64,000 nt of DNA, taken from Pseudanabaena sp. UWO311 (lineage in GTDB: Bacteria > Cyanobacteriota > Cyanobacteriia > Pseudanabaenales > Pseudanabaenaceae). Position numbers and translations under genes: made by a program. Below are positions 53,442 through 63,263 of the stretch, piece by piece. Location: contig NZ_SJEE01000029.1 in NCBI RefSeq assembly GCF_006937785.1, positions 1 to 64,000 on the forward strand, in the 5' to 3' direction. The notes below the pieces were generated by a model that saw only the letters and a program-made list of their open reading frames with translations, was not told the origin of the DNA and made no database searches. Numbering within the stretch: the first letter of the stretch is position 1; each line of letters opens with the position of its first letter.

Positions 53442-54101
53442 ATGAGTTATAGCCTATCTTGGTCAACCAGCATCGGAGGGTACGCGCCCTCCAACTCCGT
53501 GTCCGTTGATAAGCTCCCCATCGTTGAATTGGTACAACTGTGCCAAACTGAATCGCAAACCAGCAGGTCTGCGTTTGCAGAACTCATGCGACGTAATCAA
53601 TCCTATGTCGATCAAGTTTTGTATAAACTTGCTCCTGACTGGCAAGATCGTGCTGATCTTGCTCAAGAAGTCTGGTTGCGCGTATATCGTAATATCAAGC
53701 GCTTGCAAGAACCTGAAAAGTTTCGTGGTTGGCTGAGTAGAATTGCTACCAACTTGTTTTATGACGAGTTGCGTAAGCGGAAGCGCGTTGGCAGATCAGT
53801 TTCCCTCGACGCACCATTTATGTCTGGTGATGGTGATGAAATGACTTGGGATTTGCCTAGCGCTGCCCCTAGTCCAATAGACAATATGTCTACGCAAGAG
53901 TTTTATGAACAACTTCGTAAGGCTATTCAAGATTTACCTTCTAGCTTCCGTGAAACCATTGTGTTAAGGGAAATCCAAGGTTTGTCCTATGAAGAGATTT
54001 CTGAATTAACAGGTGTATCGCTTGGTACAGTAAAATCACGTATAGCTAGAGCAAGATTGAAACTACAAGCGCAACTACAACCCTATTTGTCAAATATGTA
54101 A
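53442..54101 (+). CDS. sigG: ECF-type sigma factor (SigG-like)
   Basis: 219-residue sigma-70 protein without region 1. Region 2: DWQDRADLAQEVWLRVYRNI plus LQEPEKFRGWLSRIATNLFYDELRKRKR. Region 4: LPSSFRETIVLREIQGLSYE, then EISELTGVSLGTVKSRIARARLKLQ. I start at MSYSLSW (ATG 53442). The gene is followed after 19 nt by a membrane anti-sigma factor, the usual layout for SigG envelope-stress systems in cyanobacteria. Confidence 0.9.
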   Translation: MSYSLSWSTSIGGYAPSNSVSVDKLPIVELVQLCQTESQTSRSAFAELMRRNQSYVDQVLYKLAPDWQDRADLAQEVWLRVYRNIKRLQEPEKFRGWLSRIATNLFYDELRKRKRVGRSVSLDAPFMSGDGDEMTWDLPSAAPSPIDNMSTQEFYEQLRKAIQDLPSSFRETIVLREIQGLSYEEISELTGVSLGTVKSRIARARLKLQAQLQPYLSNM

Positions 54102-54120
54102 CGAGGGGTGTATTTAAGTT

Positions 54121-54615
54121 ATGAGTGCTAACCAAATTTTTAATAGTTCTATGATTATTCCAGAGGAGCGCTTTGAGTTACTCAGTGCGTATATAGATGG
54201 CGAAGTAACTGAAGCTGAAGAGCAACTTGTCGAACAGTGGTTGTCCGATGATGTTGATTTCCGTCGCCTCTATCAACAACAATTAAAACTGCGCCAATCG
54301 CTAATTGATCTTCCAGTGCCTGTGGCTGCGCATTCATCGGTCAAAACAGAGACAGATGTGATGATTAATCGTGTCTTTGCCGAGATTGACAAGCGATCGC
54401 AGCGTCGTAAATGGAAATTGGCAGGTATTGGTATATCCGTTGCCGCTGTAGTTGGAGTATTCGGCTCGATGTTCACATTTAACTCTGGTCCTCAATTTAG
54501 CCCAGTGTCAAACAGCATCAAGTCTCCTGCTCCTACCCAAGTAAAACCAGAACCAATCTTAATTGCTATGGAAGAGCCATTGGTTCCTTTACCCAAGTCG
54601 ATGAGTTCTAAATAA
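54121..54615 (+). CDS. Membrane anti-sigma factor
   Basis: 164 residues. The N-terminal cytoplasmic part, PEERFELLSAYIDGEVTEAE, then EQLVEQWLSDDVDFRRLYQQ, is an RseA/zf-HC2-like anti-sigma domain without the HxxxCxxC zinc ligands. One membrane helix follows (LAGIGISVAAVVGVFGSMFTF) and a Pro-rich exported tail. It likely holds the upstream sigma factor inactive until envelope stress causes proteolysis (family knowledge). Confidence 0.85.
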   Translation: MSANQIFNSSMIIPEERFELLSAYIDGEVTEAEEQLVEQWLSDDVDFRRLYQQQLKLRQSLIDLPVPVAAHSSVKTETDVMINRVFAEIDKRSQRRKWKLAGIGISVAAVVGVFGSMFTFNSGPQFSPVSNSIKSPAPTQVKPEPILIAMEEPLVPLPKSMSSK

Positions 54616-54675
54616 AACCCAACAAAAAGGTTACGACGGGCATAGTCCGCCGTAACCTTTTTGTTGGGTTTTATT
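54611..54675. terminator. Terminator of the sigma/anti-sigma operon
   Basis: 25-bp perfect outer stem (AATAAAACCCAACAAAAAGG...) around a 15-nt centre with a small inner stem. Includes the anti-sigma stop codon. Confidence 0.85.
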
Positions 54676-54799
54676 ATTGTGAGGCGACTTATTTGTGTAG
54701 CCTCTTTTTTGCTTGACTGACCAATGACTCGTAAAATGAAAGCAAGCCTAAAGGTATGGGCATTTCAGTATTTAGAGCATTTACTCAGAGCATTTTTAG

Positions 54800-56474
<1,675 letters not shown>

Positions 56475-56483
<9 letters not shown>

Positions 56484-57074
56484 CGAGTGAAAATCATCTG
56501 GAGTATTGCAATTAAATAGCATCGCAAAAGGTACATTTTCTATCTCAATAACTTCTTGATTACTTAACCATTTTTGGAATGAACGTCCACCAATATTGAT
56601 AAATTCTCTCAGAGAATCTTGACATTGCCAACGATAGAAACCGCAAAGAGGTTCCCATTGCTTTTGAGAATTATCATCTACATAACGTGGTAAATAGGCG
56701 ATCGCAGTTTCAGGTAAATTCACTAACTGACTAGCCCAAATCTGGAGAATATCACCTTGCAGATTTGGTAAATCACAGGCAAGCAATAAGAGCCAATCAA
56801 CAGGACTTGCGATCTCTTGAATTCCTTGCCAAAAGCCAACTAATGCTCCATCAAATTGCTGATCTAAAACTAGATTAGAATGCAGTAAATTTTGGGCGAT
56901 CGCTTCTTGATATTGTTCCTGACTTCGCGCTACTACATACACTGAATCAGCCACTCCTAAAGCAGTTTGACAGGTTCTTAATAATAGAGTTTCACCATTA
57001 ATTTCTAATAAAGCTTTATCCCTTCCCATCCTTGAGCTTTTCCCACCTGAAAGCGCGATCGCGATAATTTTCAT
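56475..57074 (-). CDS. mobA: Molybdenum cofactor guanylyltransferase
   Basis: 199-residue GTP:Mo-molybdopterin guanylyltransferase, MKIIAIALSGGKSSRMGRDK, LLLLACDLPNLQGD and PLCGFYRWQCQDSLREFI. It adds GMP to make the MGD cofactor of nitrate reductase and similar enzymes. The start at 57074 is favoured because the protein then opens with the nucleotide loop. Four nt after the alpha/beta hydrolase stop codon, so co-transcribed. Confidence 0.92.
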
Positions 57075-57078
57075 GGCG

Positions 57079-57978
57079 TTAGAGAAACTTGAGAATCTCT
57101 TGCGCTGTGATTTCGGGGCGTTCCAAATGAGGAACGTGTCCGCTATTGTCAATCCAAACGAGCTTATTATTTGGGATAATTGATTGGAACTTAGCTGCAT
57201 CTTTTGTGCCAAGAATGCGATCGCGATCGCCCCAGAGAATTAAAGTTTCCTGTTGCAAATATGCTAATTGCTTGGCAAAGGAACCATAGCCACCGCTTTT
57301 AGTAAATGCAATCAGGGAATCACTCCACCGAGGCATAGCTAAATGGAGTGAGGCACAAACCTCGGCATCGGGTGTGACAAATCTAGAATCAGCATAAGCT
57401 TTAAGGCTAACTTCACGGCGGACTTTGGGGCTTCGCAAAAAATCAGTTGCCATACGATCTAATGGTGGCACAAGAAATTTACCAGCAGCAGTTCCTTTTC
57501 GCATTCCTGCACTGCCAATGAGAATCAATTTTTTCACCACATCAGGATATGTTAGTGCGAAATCAATTGCGGCTGCACCACCCATTGATGCTCCAACTAA
57601 AATAATTGGTTTAGCGATCGCTGTTTTCCAGAAATAGTAAAGATGCTCTTTGATCGCTTCAGGACTAACTTGGCTATCAGCCAGACGTTCGGTTAACCCG
57701 AAGCCAAATAAATCCATAGCAAAAGTTTGATGCGAAGTCGCCAGTGTAGGGAGCAGTCGTCGAAACTCTAATAGAGAGCTATCAAACCCATGCAGTAGCA
57801 AAATCGGTGTATCTTGATTACTTTTAGATTGACCATCGCAGACATAGCTCGTCAAAATCACTTCACTAGTGAAAGACGTTGAGACAAGACAAAATTGAAT
57901 ATTATCAACAAGAGCGATCGAGGTTGCTTCTGTGAGTTGCGATCTCAGTTGGGTAACTTCAGGCGGTAAGTTCGACAT
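57079..57978 (-). CDS. Alpha/beta-fold hydrolase
   Basis: 299 residues (from MSNLPPEVTQL). Oxyanion region LLLHGFDSSLLEFRRLLP, nucleophile elbow VGASMGGAAA with Ser, and the catalytic His in NSGHVPHLERPE; the acid is probably the Asp in LWGDRDRILG. Substrate unknown; close homologues in cyanobacteria are described only as hydrolases. Operon with mobA. Confidence 0.92.
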   Translation of the reverse strand: MSNLPPEVTQLRSQLTEATSIALVDNIQFCLVSTSFTSEVILTSYVCDGQSKSNQDTPILLLHGFDSSLLEFRRLLPTLATSHQTFAMDLFGFGLTERLADSQVSPEAIKEHLYYFWKTAIAKPIILVGASMGGAAAIDFALTYPDVVKKLILIGSAGMRKGTAAGKFLVPPLDRMATDFLRSPKVRREVSLKAYADSRFVTPDAEVCASLHLAMPRWSDSLIAFTKSGGYGSFAKQLAYLQQETLILWGDRDRILGTKDAAKFQSIIPNNKLVWIDNSGHVPHLERPEITAQEILKFL

Positions 57979-57999
57979 TGCTTCTCTATAAATAAATAG

Positions 58000-58062
58000 C
58001 TCTAAAGCTGCAAAAGTTGTTCTGCCCACGTAGCGGGCAGAACAACTTTTGTAGCTTTAGAG
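58000..58062 (-). terminator. Very long terminator palindrome
   Basis: 28-bp stem (CTCTAAAGCTGCAAAAGTTG..., one mismatch) around ACGTAGC, 6 nt after the membrane-protein stop codon at 58068 and 21 nt before the hydrolase ATG. It may also affect hydrolase expression. Confidence 0.8.
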
Positions 58063-58067
58063 TATGT

Positions 58068-58880
58068 TCAAGTTTCATCCCTACTCATTTTATTGATTCC
58101 ATCTATTCCCTCGCTTGCAGGAAATCGGGAATCTGTATCTAATTCTGTATTTTTTCGTTTTAACTTGTGTAGACGCATTTTTACAAGAGTTGCCCCCGTA
58201 ATCGTGGCATAAAAAGGAGTAAATCCTAAAAAGAATAATAGAATCCCATATAAACTACCCCGACCTCGAAAAATAGCGATAATGGCGATCGCCATGAATG
58301 TTACTAGAACAACATTAACGATCAGCCATAAAATAGCTCTCCCTTTCAAGAACTGAGGATTAGAGAATTTTGGGTGCTGACTATTCCATAGGACTAGCCA
58401 TTGTAAGACTCCTAGGATGATTCCCGCCAAAACTAGCCATAAAGAATTTACGGCCAATAGTGGAATGCGATCGATGATGTTGCTTTCGGCAAAAGAACCA
58501 TCTGGATTAAGCACAAAACCAAATTGGGCTGTATAGGCTAAGCTTGTGGCTGCAAATCCAATCCAAGTCCAGCCAAATGTACTAGCTAAAATCCACCAGA
58601 CTGAAGATTTAAAGAATCGCCGCAAAACCAGATATTGCATTAAGCCCACAAATGCACCTACTACAAGCGCTCCACTGACAATGCCAGTTGACACAGAACA
58701 GTTGAGACTGCCGAAACCTGTATCGCAAATGTGGAGAGCCATCAGGCGATCGCTAAGGTAATGAACTCCCGCCAAACAAGCAGCAATCCCAAATATAGTG
58801 CCGATCGCAGCACCAACTAGCGTAGCCAATACCCATCGCCACCATAGACCGACGGCAGATAAAGTGCGTTGTTTTTGCAT
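58068..58880 (-). CDS. Polytopic membrane protein, unknown
   Basis: 270 residues from MQKQRTLSAVGLWWRWVLAT, with six or seven membrane helices in a pattern of WV-WA...GLMQYLVLRR and GVLQWLVLWN that repeats twice, suggesting an internal duplication (helix pair ending in QYLVL/QWLVL). Such tandem LQxLVL proteins are common in cyanobacteria without known function. The C-terminal tail is hydrophilic. A TTG four codons upstream is less likely as start. Confidence 0.8.
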   Translation of the reverse strand: MQKQRTLSAVGLWWRWVLATLVGAAIGTIFGIAACLAGVHYLSDRLMALHICDTGFGSLNCSVSTGIVSGALVVGAFVGLMQYLVLRRFFKSSVWWILASTFGWTWIGFAATSLAYTAQFGFVLNPDGSFAESNIIDRIPLLAVNSLWLVLAGIILGVLQWLVLWNSQHPKFSNPQFLKGRAILWLIVNVVLVTFMAIAIIAIFRGRGSLYGILLFFLGFTPFYATITGATLVKMRLHKLKRKNTELDTDSRFPASEGIDGINKMSRDET

Positions 58881-58940
58881 TGTGTATTTCAATCCTGCAT
58901 GGCAAGCGAACTCGAAGATTTCGATCGCAGCATTAAATTT

Positions 58941-60455
58941 CTAGATTAGCTCTTCTGTGACAATCCTACGCAAAATCTCAGCGACTGTTGCAGCCATTCT
59001 TGCATCAATTTCTAAGGCTTCGCGCACGGGATCTTTAAGGTTAAGGACAGCACGTAAAGTCATATTCACCGATCTCAACTTTGGTAAGGGCAAATCATGG
59101 GATTTGGCAAGCAGATCGACAAACTGGATACAAGCGGTATAGGTCAGCTCAGTTTGTTTACGTTGATCGCTGTATCCAAAACCCATCTTGGAGATCACCA
59201 CAGGTTTGTCAATAAAATATGACAAACCTAGAGCCACAATCGCCGCATCCACATACCTCGCCGTATCTTGTCCCATCGCATCAATCAAAGCGCTTAAACT
59301 ATGCCACTGTGCAGATAAGCGGTTCGCAGGAGCGAGATGACGATGCCATGCGATTTGCGAAACAATTCTTGTCAAGTCGTAGGCGGAAATCAAATTGTCA
59401 CCGCGATGCGGATCTTTTACTCCAGTGATAATATTTGCGCCAGTAACATCACGTAAAATTGGCTGCTCAATGTAAGGAGCTTCACCGTAGCGTCCTTGAA
59501 AAATTAGCTTTTGATTACCTGTAATTTTTTTGAGCCAATCCTGCAATGCTAGGGGTGTAGTAAATTGCTTAAACATTGCCGACAATCCATTGGAGGTCAT
59601 GCCATTCGTTTCTTCGTAAGCACAGATACGTTGAGCCATTTCGGCAAATGTACGAGGTATTTTATTTCCCTGTGTATCAGCGATCGCACAATTAGCGATC
59701 TCCTGATTGGGTTGTGCTTGATTGGCTTGGCAAATCGTATTTATTAATGGCAATATTTTGGTAGAACTCCAAAACTGGACATTACTTAAAGCATTACGAC
59801 CAATCCAGCGGGCTAACATTTGTCCATTAACGACACTGCCAATGCAGATACAGGCTTGCTGAATACTGCTATGGAGAAATTCTAAGCCAACGTTTTCAAT
59901 ATTAGGAATTGCCCCGATCGCAGGATATGAACGAAATCGCACTCGCGTCTGACTACCAGACAACATGGCAACGTCGCCATAGGAAACTACATTTACACCA
60001 TCTGGCAAACTGGCAAGGCGATCTGCATAGGCAGGAATATGGTTTAACAATGGCGATGGTGCAAAATTGCGATTTGGTAAACCTTTCTTAGAACCTGCAA
60101 TACTGCCATTGACTCCTCGATCAAGGAAGCCAAGATAATTAGAGTCGGCTTGTCCCATATTTACGAAAATACGTTGAGCGTTAGTAAATTTTGGGAATAA
60201 GCGATCACCTTCTCCGATAATTTTGAGCAAATGTCTAACTACCGCAGGCATTTGTAAGAGGCTGTTTGTATACGATTGCGAGTTAGGATCCAAAATCGTA
60301 TCGATGCTTAGGGCATTGGCAAACTGCACAAAAGCAGCTTCCGATAATCTGCCATAGATGCCATCCACTTCGCCATCATATAGCCCTAACTGCTGCAAAT
60401 ATGTCTGTGCTTTTGTTAGTTCCTCAAATGAAAGCTTTACCTCGACGACTGCCAT
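58941..60455 (-). CDS. Large protein with N-terminal peptidoglycan-binding-like domain
   Basis: 504 residues. The first 50 (LTKAQTYLQQLGLYDGEVDGIYGRLSEAAFVQFANAL) match a PG_binding_1 repeat. The remainder is not recognised; it contains YADRLASLPDGVNVVSYGDVAML, a stretch ending ITGVKDPHRGDNLISAYDLTRIVSQIAWHRH and a central GSVVNGQMLARWIGR. No signal peptide is visible, which is odd for a cell-wall protein. It could be a regulator or an enzyme acting on wall precursors. Confidence 0.75.
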   Translation of the reverse strand: MAVVEVKLSFEELTKAQTYLQQLGLYDGEVDGIYGRLSEAAFVQFANALSIDTILDPNSQSYTNSLLQMPAVVRHLLKIIGEGDRLFPKFTNAQRIFVNMGQADSNYLGFLDRGVNGSIAGSKKGLPNRNFAPSPLLNHIPAYADRLASLPDGVNVVSYGDVAMLSGSQTRVRFRSYPAIGAIPNIENVGLEFLHSSIQQACICIGSVVNGQMLARWIGRNALSNVQFWSSTKILPLINTICQANQAQPNQEIANCAIADTQGNKIPRTFAEMAQRICAYEETNGMTSNGLSAMFKQFTTPLALQDWLKKITGNQKLIFQGRYGEAPYIEQPILRDVTGANIITGVKDPHRGDNLISAYDLTRIVSQIAWHRHLAPANRLSAQWHSLSALIDAMGQDTARYVDAAIVALGLSYFIDKPVVISKMGFGYSDQRKQTELTYTACIQFVDLLAKSHDLPLPKLRSVNMTLRAVLNLKDPVREALEIDARMAATVAEILRRIVTEELI

Positions 60456-60542
60456 GAAATTCCTCTATAAAAAAGCCTTAGTCTAATATTCTATCGACAA
60501 GTTAAGCGATCGCAATGTATTCCACATCTCACTAACCATAAA

Positions 60543-60589
60543 ACCCAAAATTATTGCAATGAGCAAAGCCCGCCGAAATAATTTTGGGT
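60543..60589 (-). terminator. Terminator of the LivF-type ATPase gene
   Basis: 13-bp perfect arms (ACCCAAAATTATT) around a 21-nt centre, right after the stop codon at 60593. Confidence 0.65.
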
Positions 60590-60592
60590 CTC

Positions 60593-61378
60593 CTACGCTG
60601 TTTTGCCAAAATTGCCCATGCCCAAATACAACTCAGCAACTTCAGGGTCGTTCAATAGATCCGCACCTTTACCCGTAAACTCATCTTTGCCCAAATGCAT
60701 CACATAGCCGCGATCAGCGATCGCTAAAGCCTTACGCGCATTCTGCTCCACCAAAATGATTGATGTTCCCGTTTGATTAATTTGTTGAATCAAATTAAAA
60801 ATATCCTGAACTAAAATCGGTGATAGCGCTGCTGAAGGCTCATCTAAAATCAACAATTTCGGCTCTAGCATCAGCGCCCGTCCCATCGCTAACATTTGAC
60901 GTTCACCGCCAGATAGTGTCCCAGCCCGCTGATTACGACGTTTAGCAAGCACAGGAAAAGTTGTATATATTTTGTCTTTAACTGCTGCTATATTTCCTTC
61001 GCGAGTATAGGCTCCCATATCCAGATTGTCAGATACGCTTAATGATGGGAATACATTAGCAACTTGAGGCACATAGCTAATTCCTTGTCGCACGATTTGT
61101 TCAGGCTTGAGTCCGATCAGATTGCGATCGCCAAATAATATTTCCCCCGATCGCACTGGCACTAGACCAAATATTGCTTTTGCTAAGGTCGATTTGCCAG
61201 CACCATTGGAGCCAATCACGGTGACAAGCTCACCTTCATATACTGATAAATTCGCACCTTGCAAAATATCTACCCCATCCACATATCCCGCCACAACATT
61301 ACTGGCTTCGAGAATAAGTTGATTGGAAATTTGGCGATCGGGACGATCAGTTGGTTCAGCAGATTGACTAGCGTTCAT
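60593..61378 (-). CDS. livF: ABC transporter ATPase, LivF type
   Basis: ATP-binding subunit of a branched-chain amino acid or urea/neutral amino acid importer. Walker A VIGSNGAGKSTL, Q-loop SYVPQVANVFPSLSV, signature LSGGERQMLAMGRALM, Walker B LLILDEPSAALS and H-loop VEQNARKAL fit LivF. The first 28 residues are hydrophilic and unusual. M12 (61378) is preferred over M1 (61411), with no clear ribosome site for either. The substrate-binding protein at 63264 may belong to the same system. Confidence 0.92.
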   Translation of the reverse strand: MNASQSAEPTDRPDRQISNQLILEASNVVAGYVDGVDILQGANLSVYEGELVTVIGSNGAGKSTLAKAIFGLVPVRSGEILFGDRNLIGLKPEQIVRQGISYVPQVANVFPSLSVSDNLDMGAYTREGNIAAVKDKIYTTFPVLAKRRNQRAGTLSGGERQMLAMGRALMLEPKLLILDEPSAALSPILVQDIFNLIQQINQTGTSIILVEQNARKALAIADRGYVMHLGKDEFTGKGADLLNDPEVAELYLGMGNFGKTA

Positions 61379-61457
61379 ATTTGGGTTTATAGCCTTACTT
61401 GAAATAAGCATATACAGTGCGAGGGGTTTATAGCAATGGTCAAGAAGCTTTGCGTCT

Positions 61458-62768
61458 CTACATTGCGGAAATAACTACGCGAAAGCCGATGTCGTTGTAG
61501 TGATCGCTTTGCCAATGCCATTCGCGACTTGCCGCTCGACATAGCTTCGCCTCATTGCTCCAAGAGCCGCCCTTACGCACACGCCGACTGGTATAGCCAT
61601 CAAGCACCCATGCCGAGCCATCGGCAGGTGCACCATTAAAATTATCGTGCCATACATCCTCGCACCATTCCCAAATACCACCATGCATTTCGTATAGTCC
61701 CCAAGGATTTGGTACTTTCTGTCCGACTGGTTGCGATCGCTTGTTGGCATTGTCAGCAAACCATGCATACTCTGTGAGTTGTGTGGAACTATCGCCAAAA
61801 TGGTAAGCCGTATTTGTCCCAGCGCGGCAAGCATATTCCCATTCCGATTCGCTAGGCAAACGGTATAGATGTTGCGTTTTCGCTGCTAATTTACGACAAA
61901 AATCTTGAGCCTCAAGCCAAGAAATATTTTCCACTGGCGCTTGCAGATTTTCGCGAAATATGGCGGGATTCCTGCCCATAATGGCAACCCATTGCTCTTG
62001 TGTAACCACAAATTTTGCCATGTAAAAAGCAGGAACATTGACCTCAGATATTGGTGATTCATTGTCTCGCCTGCCAATTTCATTGGGTGGTGAGCCTAGG
62101 GCAAATTTGCCCGATGCGATCCGTACCATTTCCATATGGATTCCATTCCCCAAATCATCCCGAAAAGCTTTATCTCCTCTCTTAATTGGATCGCTTGGCG
62201 GTTCAGGGATTGGTGGCGATTCTGCAATGATGATCGGGGCTGGTTGAGGTTTGAGTTTTTCTAGCAATATCGCCAAGGTAAAACCTGCGATCGCGGAACT
62301 AGTACTAATAATTAACTGACGACGATTAATCTTTATTGGGACTTTTGCAATAGATTTCATCCATGATTGTGCGATTGGCAAGGCTTTAACCGTAGAGACT
62401 TCCGAAGTCTTTTTTGATTCTAGAGTATTAAAATCATTAACAATTCGGCTAAATTCTTCTATATATTCATAGCCTTCCAGATATTCGCGTACCAAATAAT
62501 AATTCTCTTCTTCTGTAAAAAAAGCTTGCACTTTTGGGGATAGCGTATAGTCTTGCCCGATTTCATACAGCTTTGTGGCAATCAACCCATGGTCTAGCGC
62601 ATCCTTTTCTGAAACTTGCCAGAAATAAATCACACAAAGAGGCTTGGGCGCAATTGGAATCTCTAAATTTTCTGCTAGGTAAACCGACAAGGCGATCGTG
62701 CCAACTTGTTTAATACCAATGGTTTGACTTATGCGATAGCGCTTGTTGAGGATATTGTCTAAATCCAT
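61458..62768 (-). CDS. FGE-sulfatase-domain protein with kinase-like N-lobe
   Basis: 436 residues. The C-terminal 240 (MVRIASGKFALGSPPNEIG... to DIGFRVVISAM) form a formylglycine-generating-enzyme/SUMF1-like domain; the two active-site cysteines of true FGEs are not clearly conserved (C in RKLAAK and RAASRE contexts). The N-terminal 115 residues start LNKRYRISQTIGIKQVGTIA and resemble a degenerate kinase N-lobe without catalytic loop. Between them is one membrane helix after NRRQL (LIISTSSAIAGFTLAILLE). It is probably a membrane-anchored binding or regulatory protein. Confidence 0.85.
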   Translation of the reverse strand: MDLDNILNKRYRISQTIGIKQVGTIALSVYLAENLEIPIAPKPLCVIYFWQVSEKDALDHGLIATKLYEIGQDYTLSPKVQAFFTEEENYYLVREYLEGYEYIEEFSRIVNDFNTLESKKTSEVSTVKALPIAQSWMKSIAKVPIKINRRQLIISTSSAIAGFTLAILLEKLKPQPAPIIIAESPPIPEPPSDPIKRGDKAFRDDLGNGIHMEMVRIASGKFALGSPPNEIGRRDNESPISEVNVPAFYMAKFVVTQEQWVAIMGRNPAIFRENLQAPVENISWLEAQDFCRKLAAKTQHLYRLPSESEWEYACRAGTNTAYHFGDSSTQLTEYAWFADNANKRSQPVGQKVPNPWGLYEMHGGIWEWCEDVWHDNFNGAPADGSAWVLDGYTSRRVRKGGSWSNEAKLCRAASREWHWQSDHYNDIGFRVVISAM

Positions 62769-62835
62769 TGATGTCTAGGGTCGGGAATATAGCGATCGCC
62801 ACTTACATTAAAGCCCAAAAAGCAAAATTAGTTGT

Positions 62836-62908
62836 AGTTAGCGTCAGCGTAACGCACCCTTGCTTTGATTGGATTTTGGGGTGAGTTAGCGATAGCGTAA
62901 CGCACCCT
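62836..62908 (+). repeat. Two 25-bp direct repeats
   Basis: AGTTAGCGTCAGCGTAACGC and AGTTAGCGATAGCGTAACGC, each followed by ACCCT (62836-62860 and 62884-62908). Non-coding spacer element upstream of tRNA-His. Confidence 0.75.
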
Positions 62909-62918
62909 ACGAGGGCGA

Positions 62919-62963
62919 CCCCAAAGAGGGTTGCAGCGAGAAGTGCCGTAATGCTCTTTGGGG
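62919..62963. terminator. Hairpin upstream of tRNA-His
   Basis: CCCCAAAGAG and CTCTTTGGGG arms, 25-nt loop; T run on the plus strand. No known gene ends here. Confidence 0.5.
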
Positions 62964-63032
62964 TTTTGGAGAAATTTCCAAAATATCTTGTGTAATTGGA
63001 CAAATCAGTAGTATTATCAATAACGGTTAAAT

Positions 63033-63106
63033 GGCGAGTGTAGCCAAGTGGTTAAGGCAGTGGTTTGTGGTACCACCATTCGTGGGTTCAATTCCCATCA
63101 TTCGCC
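63033..63106 (+). tRNA. tRNA-His (GTG anticodon)
   Basis: Cloverleaf with an eight-base-pair acceptor (GGCGAGTG, including the histidine-specific extra G-1 paired to C73), U8, D arm, anticodon stem GTGGT/ACCAC with loop TTGTGGT (anticodon GTG), and T arm GTGGG-TTCAATT-CCCAT. The 3' CCA is not encoded. A terminator follows at 63134. Confidence 0.95.
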
Positions 63107-63133
63107 CTCAAATTAAAATCCAAATAACACCAC

Positions 63134-63174
63134 AAAAAAGAAAAGAGGTCACTTTGTGACCTCTTTTCTTTTTT
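63134..63174 (+). terminator. Terminator of tRNA-His
   Basis: 19-bp perfect stem (AAAAAAGAAAAGAGGTCAC) around TTT with a T run. Confidence 0.9.
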
Positions 63175-63263
63175 GGGCGTTTTGACGGTAGCTCAAAGCC
63201 CTAAAATTGCGAGAGAGTTTAATATGCTTTAGCAATTTTTTAAATAGGACGACTGAAGGTTTC

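Noticed and set aside
62803-63003. 66-codon minus-strand gene
   Set aside because: It runs through the direct repeats and hairpin upstream of tRNA-His, so the frame is repeat-derived.
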